From contig NZ_CP019426.1 of NCBI RefSeq assembly GCF_009834515.1, forward strand, positions 1,477,501 through 1,541,500: a stretch of DNA of 64,000 nucleotides, read 5' to 3'. This document shows, piece after piece, positions 18,234 through 27,713 of the stretch; within the stretch, counting starts at the first letter, position 1; each line of letters opens with the position of its first letter. Both the position numbers and the translations under genes were made by a program. A model generated the notes under the pieces. That model did not search any database. It was not told the DNA's origin and saw only the letters and a list, made by a program, of their open reading frames with translations. This stretch comes from Pseudomonas sp. R84 (GTDB lineage Bacteria > Pseudomonadota > Gammaproteobacteria > Pseudomonadales > Pseudomonadaceae).

Positions 18234-19340
18234 ATGTCATCTAAAAAGACCCTCGCCCTGGCCCTGTGTGTAGCGATCACCGGTTGTGCACAGACCCCGA
18301 AAAATGATGCGGACGGCGGCAGTTGGTGGCCGTTCGGCTCTTCCGACAAAGTGGCGGCCAAGGAGCCAGTACCGGCTCCAGCCCCTCTGAAACCTGCAGC
18401 CACCGCACCTGTGGCCAAAACTGAAAGCAGCAGCCCGTGGTACTGGCCGTTCGGTTCCGATGATGAAACGGTCAAAGCGGATATGAAGGCAGAAGTCGCC
18501 CCGGAAGCGAAAAAACCGGCGACCGTGGCCAAAGCTGAAGCAGACGCAGGTGGCAAATGGTGGTGGCCGTTTGGCGGCAAGGATCAGCCAACCACGAAGG
18601 CTGTGCCGATGCCGGATCCGAAAGTCACCCAGGCCTGGCTTGACGACTACGAGCCGCGCCTGCGTGAAGCGGTCAAGGACAGCAATCTGCAACTCGAACG
18701 CCGTGAAAATGTGCTGGTCGTGACGGCACCGGTCGAAGGCTCGTTCAACCCGGATCGTCCTGCCATGCTGCTTCCGGTCACCCTCGGCCCGTTCACCCGT
18801 GTGGCGAAAATCCTCGAAGCCGACCCGAAAACTGCCGTGCTGGTCCTTGGCCACAGCGATTCCAGTGGTGCGGCGCCTGCCAACATCAAACTGAGCCAGG
18901 AACGTGCCCAGTCCATTGCGGCGATCTTCCGTCTCAGCGGCTTGCAGCGTGATCGCCTGATGCTGCGCGGCATGGGTTCCGAAGCACCGCGCGCCGCCAA
19001 CGACAGCGTTGAAGGTCGTGCCCTGAACCGTCGTGTCGAACTGCTGGTGACCCCGCAGAACACCATGGTTGCGCTGCTGAGCAAGTACAACATGCCCGCG
19101 CCGAAGCCGGTGACCATGGTCGCGGCGCAAGACGTCAAGCCTGCCGCCAAGCCGGTCACCCCGGCCCCAGCCGCGAAGAAAGCTGCTGTGCCAGCGACCA
19201 AAAAGGCTCCGGTGAAAAAAGCTGCCGCCAAGGCGCCGGCTAAAAAGGCCCCGGCCAAGGCCCCAGCTAAAAAGACTGCTCCAGCCAAAGCCGCCGCGAC
19301 CGACAAGAAAGTCGCCGCGACCGATGCCACCAAGAAGTGA
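18234..19340 (+). CDS. OmpA-like lipoprotein with WPFG repeats and Lys/Ala-rich tail
   Basis: The 368-residue protein has a lipobox (ITGC, C18), then three widely spaced aromatic motifs SWWPFG, WYWPFG and WWWPFG (~30-110) separated by Pro/Ala/Lys linkers, a divergent OmpA domain (~130-270; VLVLGHSDSSG, EGRALNRRVELL) and a ~95-residue tail of KKAPAKAPAKK-type repeats like the C-terminus of histone H1 and AlgP. The domain probably binds peptidoglycan. The tail is strongly basic and could contact nucleic acid, anionic envelope polymers or nothing specific. Its place before pdxH is the same as in P. aeruginosa. Confidence 0.82.
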   Translation: MSSKKTLALALCVAITGCAQTPKNDADGGSWWPFGSSDKVAAKEPVPAPAPLKPAATAPVAKTESSSPWYWPFGSDDETVKADMKAEVAPEAKKPATVAKAEADAGGKWWWPFGGKDQPTTKAVPMPDPKVTQAWLDDYEPRLREAVKDSNLQLERRENVLVVTAPVEGSFNPDRPAMLLPVTLGPFTRVAKILEADPKTAVLVLGHSDSSGAAPANIKLSQERAQSIAAIFRLSGLQRDRLMLRGMGSEAPRAANDSVEGRALNRRVELLVTPQNTMVALLSKYNMPAPKPVTMVAAQDVKPAAKPVTPAPAAKKAAVPATKKAPVKKAAAKAPAKKAPAKAPAKKTAPAKAAATDKKVAATDATKK

Positions 19341-19363
19341 TCCGCTAACGAAAGGAATGCGCC

Positions 19364-20011
19364 ATGACCCAGGCTCTGGCAGATATGCGTCGTGATTACA
19401 CCCGGGATGGTCTGACCGAGGCGCAAGCTCCGGCCGAGCCGTTTGCGTTGTTCCACCAGTGGTTCGCCGACGCGGTGAAAACCGAACAGGCGCCAGTGGA
19501 AGCCAACGCCATGACGCTGGCCACGGTCGACCAGGATGGGCGACCGCACTGCCGCATTCTGCTGCTCAAGGGCCTGGACGAGCAGGGCTTCACCTTCTTC
19601 ACCAACTATGACAGCGCCAAGGGCCAGCATCTGGCGGCCAACCCGTTCGCCGCCATGACCTTCTTCTGGCCCACCCTCGAGCGCCAGGTGCGCATCGAAG
19701 GGCGGGTAGTGAAGGTTACGCCCGCGGAGTCGGATGCGTATTATCAGGTGCGTCCGCTGGGCAGCCGTCTCGGTGCCTGGGCATCCCCGCAGAGCCGGGT
19801 GATCAACGGGCGCGGTGAGCTGGAAGATTTGCTCAAGGCCACCGAGCAGCGTTTCTCCGACACGCAACCCGACTGCCCGCAACACTGGGGTGGTTACCGT
19901 TTGTTGCCTGAGCGCATCGAGTTCTGGCAGGGCCGTTCGAGCCGTCTGCACGATCGCCTCAACTACCGTGTGCAGGGCGCCGACTGGATTCTTGAACGTC
20001 TGGCACCCTGA
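19364..20011 (+). CDS. pdxH: Pyridoxamine 5'-phosphate oxidase
   Basis: The 215-residue protein is the normal length of PdxH, which uses FMN and oxygen to oxidise pyridoxamine or pyridoxine phosphate to pyridoxal phosphate. Family blocks visible are [25 protein letters not shown] (FMN site), [24 protein letters not shown] and the C-terminal [17 protein letters not shown]. It begins 23 bp after the OmpA-like gene with an AAAGGA ribosome site, so the two are probably co-transcribed. Confidence 0.96.
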   Translation: MTQALADMRRDYTRDGLTEAQAPAEPFALFHQWFADAVKTEQAPVEANAMTLATVDQDGRPHCRILLLKGLDEQGFTFFTNYDSAKGQHLAANPFAAMTFFWPTLERQVRIEGRVVKVTPAESDAYYQVRPLGSRLGAWASPQSRVINGRGELEDLLKATEQRFSDTQPDCPQHWGGYRLLPERIEFWQGRSSRLHDRLNYRVQGADWILERLAP

Positions 20012-20016
20012 GCAGT

Positions 20017-20253
20017 CTACCGAGCGGGATAGCCTGCCGCAGCGGCCTCCAGCCACTTCGGCAGATCCCGGCGCTTGATCTTCTGCGCCTGAGCGCGAGC
20101 CAGCTGTTCGAGCATGAAGGCACGTTTGTCCTCGTTCTTGCCGGCCAATGACAGCGCCAGATCGCGATCCATCCAGCGCTTGATCCGCACGTACAACCAC
20201 CAATGGAAGTACAAACCGGCGGCAGTGGTGACGACGATGATGAAGTAATCCAT
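20017..20253 (-). CDS. Small membrane-anchored protein, unknown function
   Basis: The 78-residue protein has one N-terminal hydrophobic helix (YFIIVVTTAAGLYFHWWLYV) followed by a basic, helical cytoplasmic part (RIKRWMDRDLALSLAGKNEDKRAFMLEQLARAQ). It converges on pdxH with only 5 bp between stops. A conserved small protein in this position is known in pseudomonads. No function can be named. Confidence 0.72.
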   Translation of the reverse strand: MDYFIIVVTTAAGLYFHWWLYVRIKRWMDRDLALSLAGKNEDKRAFMLEQLARAQAQKIKRRDLPKWLEAAAAGYPAR

Positions 20254-20433
20254 GAAAATCCTTGGTGTCGGTGGCGCAGATTCGGCAATTTGGCGCTACT
20301 GTAGGGGCTATGTCAGGGAAAGCGTGCAGGCGTCTGTACCGCGCCTGAATGAAAGCCAATTTATCCGGGCTGCGTCGTGACAGGCGTCAAGCAGCGGAGT
20401 TTAATGACTATATGTTTTTTTGGAGTTGATGCT

Positions 20434-20898
20434 ATGCGTAAGTCTGTTCTGCTGGTTGCTTCCTTTTCCACGATGGCGATGTTGCTTACCGGCTGCCAAT
20501 CGAGCCTGACCGGTGACTCCTACTCCCGTGACGAAGCGCGTCGCGTGCAGACGATTCGCATGGGCACCATCGAATCCCTGCGTCCGGTGAAAATCGAAGG
20601 CACCAAAACCCCTATCGGCGGCCTCGCTGGTGCAGCGGTCGGCGGCGTCGGCGGCAGCGCCATCGGCGGCGGCAAGGGCAGCATCGTTGCTGCGGTCATC
20701 GGTGCGGTGGCGGGTGGTCTGATCGGTTCGGCGACCGAAGAAGGTCTGACCCGTACTCAAGGTGTGGAAATCACCGTGCGTGAAGACGATGGCAGCATGC
20801 GTGCCTATGTGCAGCAGGTTCAGGAGAATGAAGTGTTCCGCGTTGGCGAACGCGTGCGCATCTCCACCGTCGGCGGGACCAGCCGCGTTTCGCACTAA
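20434..20898 (+). CDS. SlyB/Pcp-like glycine-zipper lipoprotein
   Basis: The 154-residue protein has a lipobox (LLTGC, C20), a short linker, then a two-helix glycine zipper (GGLAGAAVGGVGGSAIGGG, IVAAVIGAVAGGLIGSATEE; ~66-105) and a C-terminal beta domain with GVEITVREDDGSM and VGERVRI, as in SlyB/Pcp outer-membrane lipoproteins. ATG 20434 was chosen for its TTGGAG site and lipoprotein signal; the frame is open 19 codons further up. SlyB homologues respond to PhoPQ in enterics; no such box is visible here. Confidence 0.87.
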   Translation: MRKSVLLVASFSTMAMLLTGCQSSLTGDSYSRDEARRVQTIRMGTIESLRPVKIEGTKTPIGGLAGAAVGGVGGSAIGGGKGSIVAAVIGAVAGGLIGSATEEGLTRTQGVEITVREDDGSMRAYVQQVQENEVFRVGERVRISTVGGTSRVSH

Positions 20899-20916
20899 GC
20901 GGAATTCAGGGTAAAG

Positions 20917-20946
20917 AAAACCCCGATCAGGTGACTGGTCGGGGTT
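20917..20946 (+). terminator. Rho-independent terminator of SlyB-like gene
   Basis: The stem CCCCGATCAG/CTGGTCGGGG with a GTGA loop and one G-T pair is followed by six T. It can also serve the convergent immunity gene, because A residues precede the stem. Confidence 0.88.
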
Positions 20947-20959
20947 TTTTGTTGGTTGC

Positions 20960-21214
20960 TTACCAATGGTCGCGGTAGACGAAAGCGACCTGAAAGTCGA
21001 AAGAAGATAAATCAATGGTTTGTCTAAAATGGGGTTGCAGGATATTGACCCATTGCGAGGGCACATCGAATCCTCCGTTGTTCACATTATTTTCGATTGG
21101 CATTCCAAGTGATTCGATAATTGAACCGTCATCACCGAAGTCTTTCGATAATTCTTCTCCTTCGCCCAGTTCAGTTTTCTTGTCATACCATTCAAGCCTG
21201 GCTCTTAATCCCAT
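20960..21214 (-). CDS. Colicin E3/cloacin-type immunity protein
   Basis: The 84-residue acidic protein matches the ImmE3/cloacin immunity family from end to end: LEWYDKKTELGEGEELSKDFGDDGS, a central NNGGFDVPSQWV and a C-terminal YRDHW. ImmE3 binds the C-terminal rRNase domain of colicin E3 and blocks it. The gene is directly downstream of the E3-type toxin frame (7 bp gap), the standard bacteriocin arrangement. It is intact, unlike the toxin gene, so it could still protect the cell against related toxins. Confidence 0.92.
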   Translation of the reverse strand: MGLRARLEWYDKKTELGEGEELSKDFGDDGSIIESLGMPIENNVNNGGFDVPSQWVNILQPHFRQTIDLSSFDFQVAFVYRDHW

Positions 21215-21221
21215 AGACCCC

Positions 21222-22441
21222 TCATAGATATTTCTTAATGCTGCGTTTCTTCTTTTTTGGCGGATCTAACTGCTTGCCGGTTTTGTGGTCGAACGATCCC
21301 AAGTGAGTGCCATCACTTGCCCGGTACGTCTCAAGTTCTCCATGTAGAAAATCCCATTCATATATTGTTCTGCCTTTCGCATCCGTCCAGCGATCTCGGA
21401 GACCACCCGCGTATGGGGTTTTCTTTTTTGCTCTTCTCAAACCGGGAAATGCAGTGATATCGCTTGTTTCGGGAGCAGGATGGTAGGTATGTCCAGCTTC
21501 GGCGGTACCGTGGCGTCGAACATTTAGAACAATATAAACCGGCCGAACCCCGGAGTTCGGGGGAAACACCAGAATAAAATCCCGGTACTCCGGCGGATAA
21601 GCCGGATTCACCAGAATCCCATCCGCCGCTGTTGTCGGCGGATAAACCCAAATATGCGGCGCTTGCGGTGCGGCTTCCAGCGCCGGAATACCGAGGATGT
21701 CCGAGCCATCTACAGCAGGCGTCCAGATCAGTTCTACACCTTCGCCAAAGTCAGCAATGAACTGGCTTCCACGCAACTTGAACTGCACGACATCAACCAT
21801 TTCCCAATCGCGATTCTTGCCGGTGTAGAAGCCGTAGCCCTTCAGGCTGCCGTCGGCCTGTTGTTCGACCCTCAGCCGAACACGCGTTCGCGCCTGATCA
21901 AGTCCACGCAGTTGTTCGTCGGTATAGAGCGCACTGTCGCCAAGACTCGATGGCATGAACAGCGCAACCAAACCAACCAAAGGCGCAACAGCCGCGCTTG
22001 ATACAGCAGCGGGCAGTGCTTCAAACACCGATTCGCCAGAGCCAGACTGCCAAATCCAACTGGAATAGCAGTTGCACCGATTTTCTTGAGAGGAACTGCG
22101 CCGCTCTCATCGGCTTCACGCGCGCCCAGCAGGATCAGCTCGCCGTAATCCTTCAGGCTGTCGGTCGGCACCATCCCCGCAGGATTGGAGTAATCGATAA
22201 TCGCATCCGGCAATTTGCAGGATTTGGCGAATACGCAGCCGGCACGAACGGGCTCTGTCTTCTTAACCGCCACCTCACGGCTGCGCTCGAAAGCCTCCTG
22301 CCGCGCCAGCATGGCGTCGTAAGCATTTTGTCTGGCATCGCGCTCGGCCAGTTCAGTGGCCGTCATGTAGCGGTATGTGACGTGATGCCCGTCGCCTTGC
22401 GGTGGGTTTTGAACCCGGGGAATGCCCTTGTTGCCAGCCAC
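21222..22441 (-). pseudogene. S-type pyocin with colicin E3-like rRNase domain, frameshifted
   Basis: Two overlapping frames together encode one ~406-residue toxin. The first runs from GTG 22441 (AAAGGATGATCA before it) through a GCVFAKSCKLPDAIIDYSNP block. It should pass into the second frame near 22030, where ...GSLALA in one frame joins ESVFEALPAAV in the other if one base is added; as written the first frame reads on out of phase to a stop at 21872. The second frame holds the pyocin S domain (SSLGDSALYTDEQL; GVELIWTPAV; HIWVYPPT) and a C-terminal E3 domain with all four catalytic residues of colicin E3 in place (D, H and E in EWDFLHGELE; R in RSIKKYL). E3 cuts 16S rRNA at the decoding site. 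It is short for an S pyocin; no receptor-binding domain is visible. Confidence 0.82.
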
Positions 22442-22579
22442 TGATCATCCTTTCTTTCATCCGTCGACAGCCCTTCGCAAAGGGCTGCGCGACGTTAACG
22501 AAGCAGGAAAATGGTGGCTGTAGGACGCGTCTCTAAAGACGTGGGATTGTTCGCTGTGTAACAGGAACGCAGGAAACTT

Positions 22580-22605
22580 GTGGCGAGGGAGCTTGCTCCC
22601 TCGCC
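22580..22605. repeat. Single REP-like palindrome
   Basis: The sequence ggcgagggagcttgctccctc is a palindromic hairpin of the Pseudomonas REP type but with a different core from families A and B. It lies just downstream of nhaA (minus strand), in the gap to the toxin gene. Confidence 0.7.
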
Positions 22606-22612
22606 AAAGAGG

Positions 22613-23797
22613 TTATATCGCTTGGGAGTTCTTGCGACTCGCCGCCGCCGTCACCGCATAACCAATCAACGCCGCCAGAATCGACCCAGTCAAAATGCCC
22701 ATCCGGTCCATTCCTGCGTAATCGCTCACACCCGGCTCAAACGCCAGCGAACCGACGAACAGGCTCATGGTGAAGCCGATACCGCAAAGAATAGCTACGC
22801 CCATGACCTGGCCCCAGTTGGCGCCTTGGGGCAGGGTGGCGATGCCGATCTTCACGGCCAGCCAGGTGAGGCCGAACACGCCGACGGTCTTGCCCAACAG
22901 CAGGCCTACCGCGATGCCCATCGGCACATGATGGGTGAAGCTTTCGACGGTAACACCGCTGAGCGACAGGCCAGCGTTGGCGAAGGCGAACAGCGGCAGA
23001 ATGCCGTAAGCCACCCACGGGTGCAGCGCATGTTCGAGGGTCAGCAGCGGCGACGGCTCGGCGTTTTTCGTGCGCAACGGGATGCAGAACGCCAACGTCA
23101 CACCGGCCAGTGTCGCGTGAACGCCACTCTTCAATACGCAGACCCAGAGGATCAAACCGATGATCATGTACGGCCCAAGCTTGACCACCCCGAGCCGGTT
23201 CATCGCCACCAGCGCCGCGATGCACGCTGCCGCCAGACCCAGCGACAGAGTCGACAGTTCGCCGGAGTAGAAGATCGCAATGATAACGATGGCGCCGAGG
23301 TCATCGATGATTGCCAGGGTCATCAGGAACAGCTTCAGCGACACCGGCACGCGCTTGCCGAGCAATGCCAGCACGCCGAGGGCGAAGGCGATGTCGGTTG
23401 CGGTCGGGATTGCCCAGCCGTCGAGGGCTGCCGGATTGTCACGGTTGAGGAACCAGTAGATCAGCGCCGGCACCAGCATGCCGCCGATCGCGGCCGCACC
23501 GGGCAGGACGATCTGTGAAGGCTTCGACAGTTGGCCGTCGAGAACCTCGCGCTTCACTTCCAGGCCGATGAGCAGGAAGAACATCGCCATCAGACCGTCG
23601 TTGATCCATAGCAGCAAGGGTTTAGCGATTTTCAACGCACCGATCTGCGCCACCACCGGGGTGTCGAGCAGGCCGGTGTACAGCCACGACAGTGGCGAGT
23701 TGTTGATAATCAGAGCAAGGATGGCCGCAGCGATCAATAACAGACCGCTGGCAGCTTCCAACTGAAAGAAACGCGTGAAAGTGCTACGCAGAGGCAA
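22613..23797 (-). CDS. nhaA: Na+/H+ antiporter NhaA
   Basis: The 394-residue membrane protein has the NhaA family pattern: [13 protein letters not shown] at the N-terminus, [24 protein letters not shown], and [16 protein letters not shown] with the adjacent aspartates (D165, D166) that bind Na+ and H+. It exports Na+ using the proton gradient. TTG at 23797 is preferred because GGAGAG lies 7 bases upstream; the frame continues eight codons to another TTG with no ribosome site. No other transport gene is adjacent. Confidence 0.92.
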   Translation of the reverse strand: MPLRSTFTRFFQLEAASGLLLIAAAILALIINNSPLSWLYTGLLDTPVVAQIGALKIAKPLLLWINDGLMAMFFLLIGLEVKREVLDGQLSKPSQIVLPGAAAIGGMLVPALIYWFLNRDNPAALDGWAIPTATDIAFALGVLALLGKRVPVSLKLFLMTLAIIDDLGAIVIIAIFYSGELSTLSLGLAAACIAALVAMNRLGVVKLGPYMIIGLILWVCVLKSGVHATLAGVTLAFCIPLRTKNAEPSPLLTLEHALHPWVAYGILPLFAFANAGLSLSGVTVESFTHHVPMGIAVGLLLGKTVGVFGLTWLAVKIGIATLPQGANWGQVMGVAILCGIGFTMSLFVGSLAFEPGVSDYAGMDRMGILTGSILAALIGYAVTAAASRKNSQAI

Positions 23798-24048
23798 GGT
23801 CGCTCTCCATCGAATCGTCAAAAAGGTGGGACACCCTAACCCGTACTGTTAGTTGTTAAAACAAAAGTTATATTCTTTTTTGTTATATGGCGTTACAAGG
23901 TGTCTGGCTCAAGCCACGCTGAGCCTAGCAGTTGTCTGACATATTGAGACTCAGCTGTATCTGTGCGCGCTATAGGATTTTTCCTAAGCTGATGAGTGAG
24001 CCTTTTGGACGCATTCATCTCCTGCCCGATTCAACGAGAACCATCACC

Positions 24049-25143
24049 ATGAGCGACAACCGACAGTGGGCCCGCGAAGCCATCCGCATCATCGAGGCGG
24101 ATTTTCAGCGCAGCGCCGACACCCACCTGATCCCTTTGCCGCTGCCGGGTTTTGCGGGCATCGAGTTGTACTTCAAGGATGAGTCCAGTCATCCGACCGG
24201 CAGCCTCAAACATCGCCTGGCCCGTTCGCTGTTTCTCTATGCGTTGTGTAACGGCTGGTTGAAGCCCGGCGCGCCGGTGATCGAGGCGTCCAGCGGTTCG
24301 ACGGCGATTTCCGAGGCGTACTTCGCGCGGATGCTCGGTTTGCCGTTTATTGCGGTGATGCCGGCGACCACCTCCAAAGAGAAGATTGCGCAGATCGCCT
24401 TCTACGGGGGCCAAAGTCATCTGGTGAAAGATCCCACGCAGATTTACGCTGAATCCGAGCGTCTGGCCCGCGAGCATGGCGGCCACTTCATCGATCAGTT
24501 CACCTACGCCGAACGCGCCACCGACTGGCGCGCAAACAACAATATCGCCGAGTCGATTTTCCAGCAGATGCGTTACGAAAAACACCCGGAACCGAGCTGG
24601 CTGATTTCCAGCCCCGGCACCGGCGGCACCACCGCAACCCTTGGCCGCTACGTGCGCTATCGCCAGCACTGCACCCGGGTGTTGTGCGCCGATGCCGAGC
24701 GTTCGGTGTTCTTTGATTACTACCAGACCGGCGATGCGAGTTTGCGTCTGGATTGCGGTTCGCGGATTGAAGGCATTGGTCGGCCGCGCGTTGAGGCGTC
24801 GTTTCTGCCGAAGGTGATCGATGCGATGGTCAAGGTGCCGGACGCCTTGTCGCTGGCGGCCATGCATTATCTGGCGCAGCGTCTGGGACGGCATGTTGGC
24901 GGGTCGAGCGGGACCAATCTGATCGGCGCCTTGATGGCGGCGCAGCAGATGAAAGCGGCGGGGGAGTCGGGGTCGATCGTGGCGATTCTGTGCGATGGCG
25001 GCGAGCGGTATGCCGACACTTACTACGATCAGGATTGGCTGCAAGCGCAAGGGTATGAGTTGGCGGGGTTGATCGAGGCGGTGGCGGCGAGTGCCGAGCG
25101 CGGTGAGCCGCTGCCGACTTCAGTCCTGCGCGCCAATATCTGA
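24049..25143 (+). CDS. PLP-dependent cysteine synthase/CBS-family enzyme
   Basis: The 364-residue protein belongs to fold-type II PLP enzymes. [13 protein letters not shown] carries the PLP lysine (K54), [10 protein letters not shown] is the substrate/phosphate-side Ser/Thr loop, [13 protein letters not shown] binds the PLP phosphate, and [12 protein letters not shown] lies near the C-terminus. It is longer than CysK and has a C-terminal extension, as in the lineage annotated as cysteine synthase-like or cysteine desulfhydrase. It stands alone, so the substrate cannot be settled. ATG 24049 fits the family N-terminus; the frame is open 39 codons further up. Confidence 0.82.
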   Translation: MSDNRQWAREAIRIIEADFQRSADTHLIPLPLPGFAGIELYFKDESSHPTGSLKHRLARSLFLYALCNGWLKPGAPVIEASSGSTAISEAYFARMLGLPFIAVMPATTSKEKIAQIAFYGGQSHLVKDPTQIYAESERLAREHGGHFIDQFTYAERATDWRANNNIAESIFQQMRYEKHPEPSWLISSPGTGGTTATLGRYVRYRQHCTRVLCADAERSVFFDYYQTGDASLRLDCGSRIEGIGRPRVEASFLPKVIDAMVKVPDALSLAAMHYLAQRLGRHVGGSSGTNLIGALMAAQQMKAAGESGSIVAILCDGGERYADTYYDQDWLQAQGYELAGLIEAVAASAERGEPLPTSVLRANI

Positions 25144-25188
25144 AGAAACGCAAAAACCAAATATGGGGGCGACGGTGCGACGATTCGA

Positions 25189-25268
25189 CCTGCTCGCGAA
25201 GGGGGCATCTCATTCAACATCATTGTTGTCTGAAATGCCGCTTTCGCGAGCAGGCTCGCTCCCACAGG
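25189..25268. repeat. REP pair, family B
   Basis: A degenerate unit (gacctgctcgcgaaggggg) and an inverted intact one (ttcgcgagcaggctcgctcc) enclose a 35-base spacer between the convergent PLP-enzyme and flavoprotein genes. Confidence 0.8.
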
Positions 25269-25289
25269 GCTTTGTATTGCTTCAGATGA

Positions 25290-26903
25290 TTAGTCAGTCA
25301 GGCCGAGAATGTCGCGTGCCACGGCCTCGGCAATGCGAATCCCGTCCACACCCGCCGACAGAATCCCGCCCGCATAACCCGCGCCCTCACCAGCAGGGAA
25401 CAAGCCCTTCACGTTCATGCTCTGCAGGGTTTCGTTACGGGTAATGCGCAACGGCGACGACGTGCGCGTCTCGATCCCGGTCAACACCGCATCGTGCAGC
25501 GAGTAACCGCGAATCTGCTTCTCGAACGCTGGCAAGGCTTCACGAATCGCCTCAATGGCAAAGTCCGGCAAGGCCAGGGCCAGATCGCCCAGTGCCACGC
25601 CCGGTTTGTACGACGGCTCGACTTCGCCCAGCTCGGTCGAAGGAATGTCGTTGATGAAGTCGCCAACCAGTTGCGCCGGTGCCTTGTAATCGCTGCCGCC
25701 AAGGATGAAGGCGTGGGACTCCAGACGCTCCTGCAACTCGATCCCGGCCAGCGGGCCGCCCGGATAATCGACTTCCGGGGTGATGCCGACGACGATGCCG
25801 GAGTTGGCGTTGCGCTCGTTACGCGAGTACTGGCTCATGCCGTTGGTGACCACGCGGTTCGGCTCGGAAGTCGCCGCGACCACCGTGCCGCCCGGGCACA
25901 TGCAGAAGCTGTAGACCGAACGGCCATTTTTGGCGTGGTGCACCAGTTTGTAGTCGGCGGCGCCCAGTTTCGGGTGGCCGGCGTACTTGCCCAGACGCGC
26001 ACGGTCGATCAGTGATTGCGGGTGTTCGATGCGGAAACCCACCGAGAACGGTTTGGCTTCCATGAACACGCCACGGCTGTGGAGCATGCGGAAAGTGTCG
26101 CGGGCGCTGTGGCCGAGGGCCAGAACCACGTGTTTCGAATGCAGGGTTTCGCCGCTGGCCAGTTCGACGCCGACCAGTTGGCCGTCTTCGATCAGCACGT
26201 CGGTGACGCGTTCCTGGAAGCGCACTTCACCGCCCAGTTCGCGGATCTGCTCGCGCATGTTTTCAACCATGCCGGTCAGACGGAACGTACCGATGTGCGG
26301 CTTGCTGACGTAGAGGATTTCTTCCGGCGCGCCAGCCTTGACGAACTCGTGCAGGACTTTGCGGCCGAGGAACTTAGGATCCTTGATCTGGCTGTACAGC
26401 TTGCCGTCGGAGAACGTGCCCGCGCCGCCTTCGCCGAACTGCACGTTGGACTCGGGGTTGAGCACGCTTTTACGCCACAGGCCCCAGGTGTCTTTGGTGC
26501 GTTGACGGACTTCGGTGCCACGTTCGAGGACGATCGGCTTGAAGCCCATTTGCGCCAGCAACAGACCGGCGAAGATCCCGCACGGGCCGAAACCGACGAC
26601 GATCGGGCGCTGGCTCAGGTCGCTTGGCGCTTCACCTACGAATTTGTAGCTGACATCCGGCGCCACGTTGACGTTACGGTCGTCGGCGAACTTGCCCAAC
26701 ACCTTGGCCTCGTCGCGCACTTCGAGGTCGATGGTGTAGATGAAGCACAGTTCGGAGGACTTTTTGCGCGCATCGTAGCTGCGCTTGAACAAGGTGAAAT
26801 CGAGCAGATCATCGCTGGCGATGCCCAGACGTTGCACGATGGCAACGCGCAGGTCTTCTTCGGGATGGTCGATTGGCAGCTTGAGTTCAGTGATTCGTAA
26901 CAT
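25290..26903 (-). CDS. NAD(P)/FAD-dependent oxidoreductase (FixC/YtfI-like flavoprotein)
   Basis: The 537-residue protein begins with a ~75-residue alpha/beta domain (LRITELKLPIDHPEEDLR), then a dinucleotide fold PIVVGFGPCGIFAGLLLAQMG, a middle with FGEGGAGTFSDGKLYSQI and a C-terminal FAD block GLFPAGEGAGYAGGILSAGVDGIRIA. This is the COG2509 class of uncharacterised FAD-dependent dehydrogenases found in many bacteria. ATG 26903 gives the family start LRITEL; the frame extends ten codons further. No neighbour suggests a substrate. Confidence 0.87.
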   Translation of the reverse strand: MLRITELKLPIDHPEEDLRVAIVQRLGIASDDLLDFTLFKRSYDARKKSSELCFIYTIDLEVRDEAKVLGKFADDRNVNVAPDVSYKFVGEAPSDLSQRPIVVGFGPCGIFAGLLLAQMGFKPIVLERGTEVRQRTKDTWGLWRKSVLNPESNVQFGEGGAGTFSDGKLYSQIKDPKFLGRKVLHEFVKAGAPEEILYVSKPHIGTFRLTGMVENMREQIRELGGEVRFQERVTDVLIEDGQLVGVELASGETLHSKHVVLALGHSARDTFRMLHSRGVFMEAKPFSVGFRIEHPQSLIDRARLGKYAGHPKLGAADYKLVHHAKNGRSVYSFCMCPGGTVVAATSEPNRVVTNGMSQYSRNERNANSGIVVGITPEVDYPGGPLAGIELQERLESHAFILGGSDYKAPAQLVGDFINDIPSTELGEVEPSYKPGVALGDLALALPDFAIEAIREALPAFEKQIRGYSLHDAVLTGIETRTSSPLRITRNETLQSMNVKGLFPAGEGAGYAGGILSAGVDGIRIAEAVARDILGLTD

Positions 26904-27000
26904 GGCGAGGATCCGGGTTCGCGGGGCGCACAACTGCGCCAGGGCGTTTGAAGGCCGCGATTATAAGCCGCAAAGGCCGGATCCGGTGAGGCTAAAACGC

Positions 27001-27654
27001 TCAGTCGTTGCGCGATCCGCCGAAATACCCGCACCCGCGCTGCACCTGACCGTCGATGCGCAACTCGGCGCTCATGTGCTGCACGCTACCGGTGCTGCTG
27101 TCGACGCAGCGTTGTGGCGCGACCCACAATTCGATGCGCTGATTGTTGGCTTCACTGCTGAGGTTGAAGCGGCCGTCGCCCAGTTGTTCTTCAACATACG
27201 GCATGGCAAGCGGCGGCTGGCCTTCGCGGTCGATGACCATGCCTCTGCCGCTGACTTTGACGTTCCATTCCGGGCCATGGCCGGCGGCGCGGAGGATCAG
27301 CAGTTTGAAATTCGGATCATCGCAGGCCGTGCCGGAGCGCTCGACGCGATACAACTGAGTCAGGTCGAGGCGGTCACCGGCGACTTTGCCGCGGACATCG
27401 GCAAACAGTTTGCCTTGTTCATCAGCAAGTGTTGCTGCTTCCTGCAGAACGCTGGTGCCGCCGATGTCATTGACCACCAGTTGACGCTGCTCCTGGCACG
27501 GCTGGAACACCAGTTTGCCGTCAGCGGCGGTCAGTTGCCCCTGCATCCGCGTCTGCCCGACGTGCGAGGCACTTTCTCGCTGGCCGTCGAACAACTGGCA
27601 AGCGGCAAACAACGGCAGCAGGGCAACAACGACTAACGAACGGGCAACACGCAT
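27001..27654 (-). CDS. COG3650-type lipoprotein, unknown function
   Basis: The 217-residue lipoprotein (signal LLPLFAACQ, lipobox FAAC) has two halves: one binding-domain-like segment with GQLTAADGKLVFQPCQEQRQL and a second MliC/HslJ-like segment ending CDDPNFKLLILRAAGHGPEWNVKV...RIDGQVQRGCGYFGG. The Cys pair in these parts probably form disulfides. This layout matches Pseudomonas proteins of COG3650. Function is unknown. ATG 27654 opens the signal peptide; six extra codons upstream have no support. Confidence 0.78.
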   Translation of the reverse strand: MRVARSLVVVALLPLFAACQLFDGQRESASHVGQTRMQGQLTAADGKLVFQPCQEQRQLVVNDIGGTSVLQEAATLADEQGKLFADVRGKVAGDRLDLTQLYRVERSGTACDDPNFKLLILRAAGHGPEWNVKVSGRGMVIDREGQPPLAMPYVEEQLGDGRFNLSSEANNQRIELWVAPQRCVDSSTGSVQHMSAELRIDGQVQRGCGYFGGSRND

Positions 27655-27713
27655 CTTCGACTCTCCAGACAAGTGCCGCCACGTTACGCAGCCTGACCGT
27701 TCATCACAAGGGT

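Noticed and set aside
20960..22441. Prophage or R-pyocin remnant around the toxin pair
   Set aside because: No phage structural, lysis, integrase or regulator genes flank it; neighbours are a normal lipoprotein gene and nhaA.
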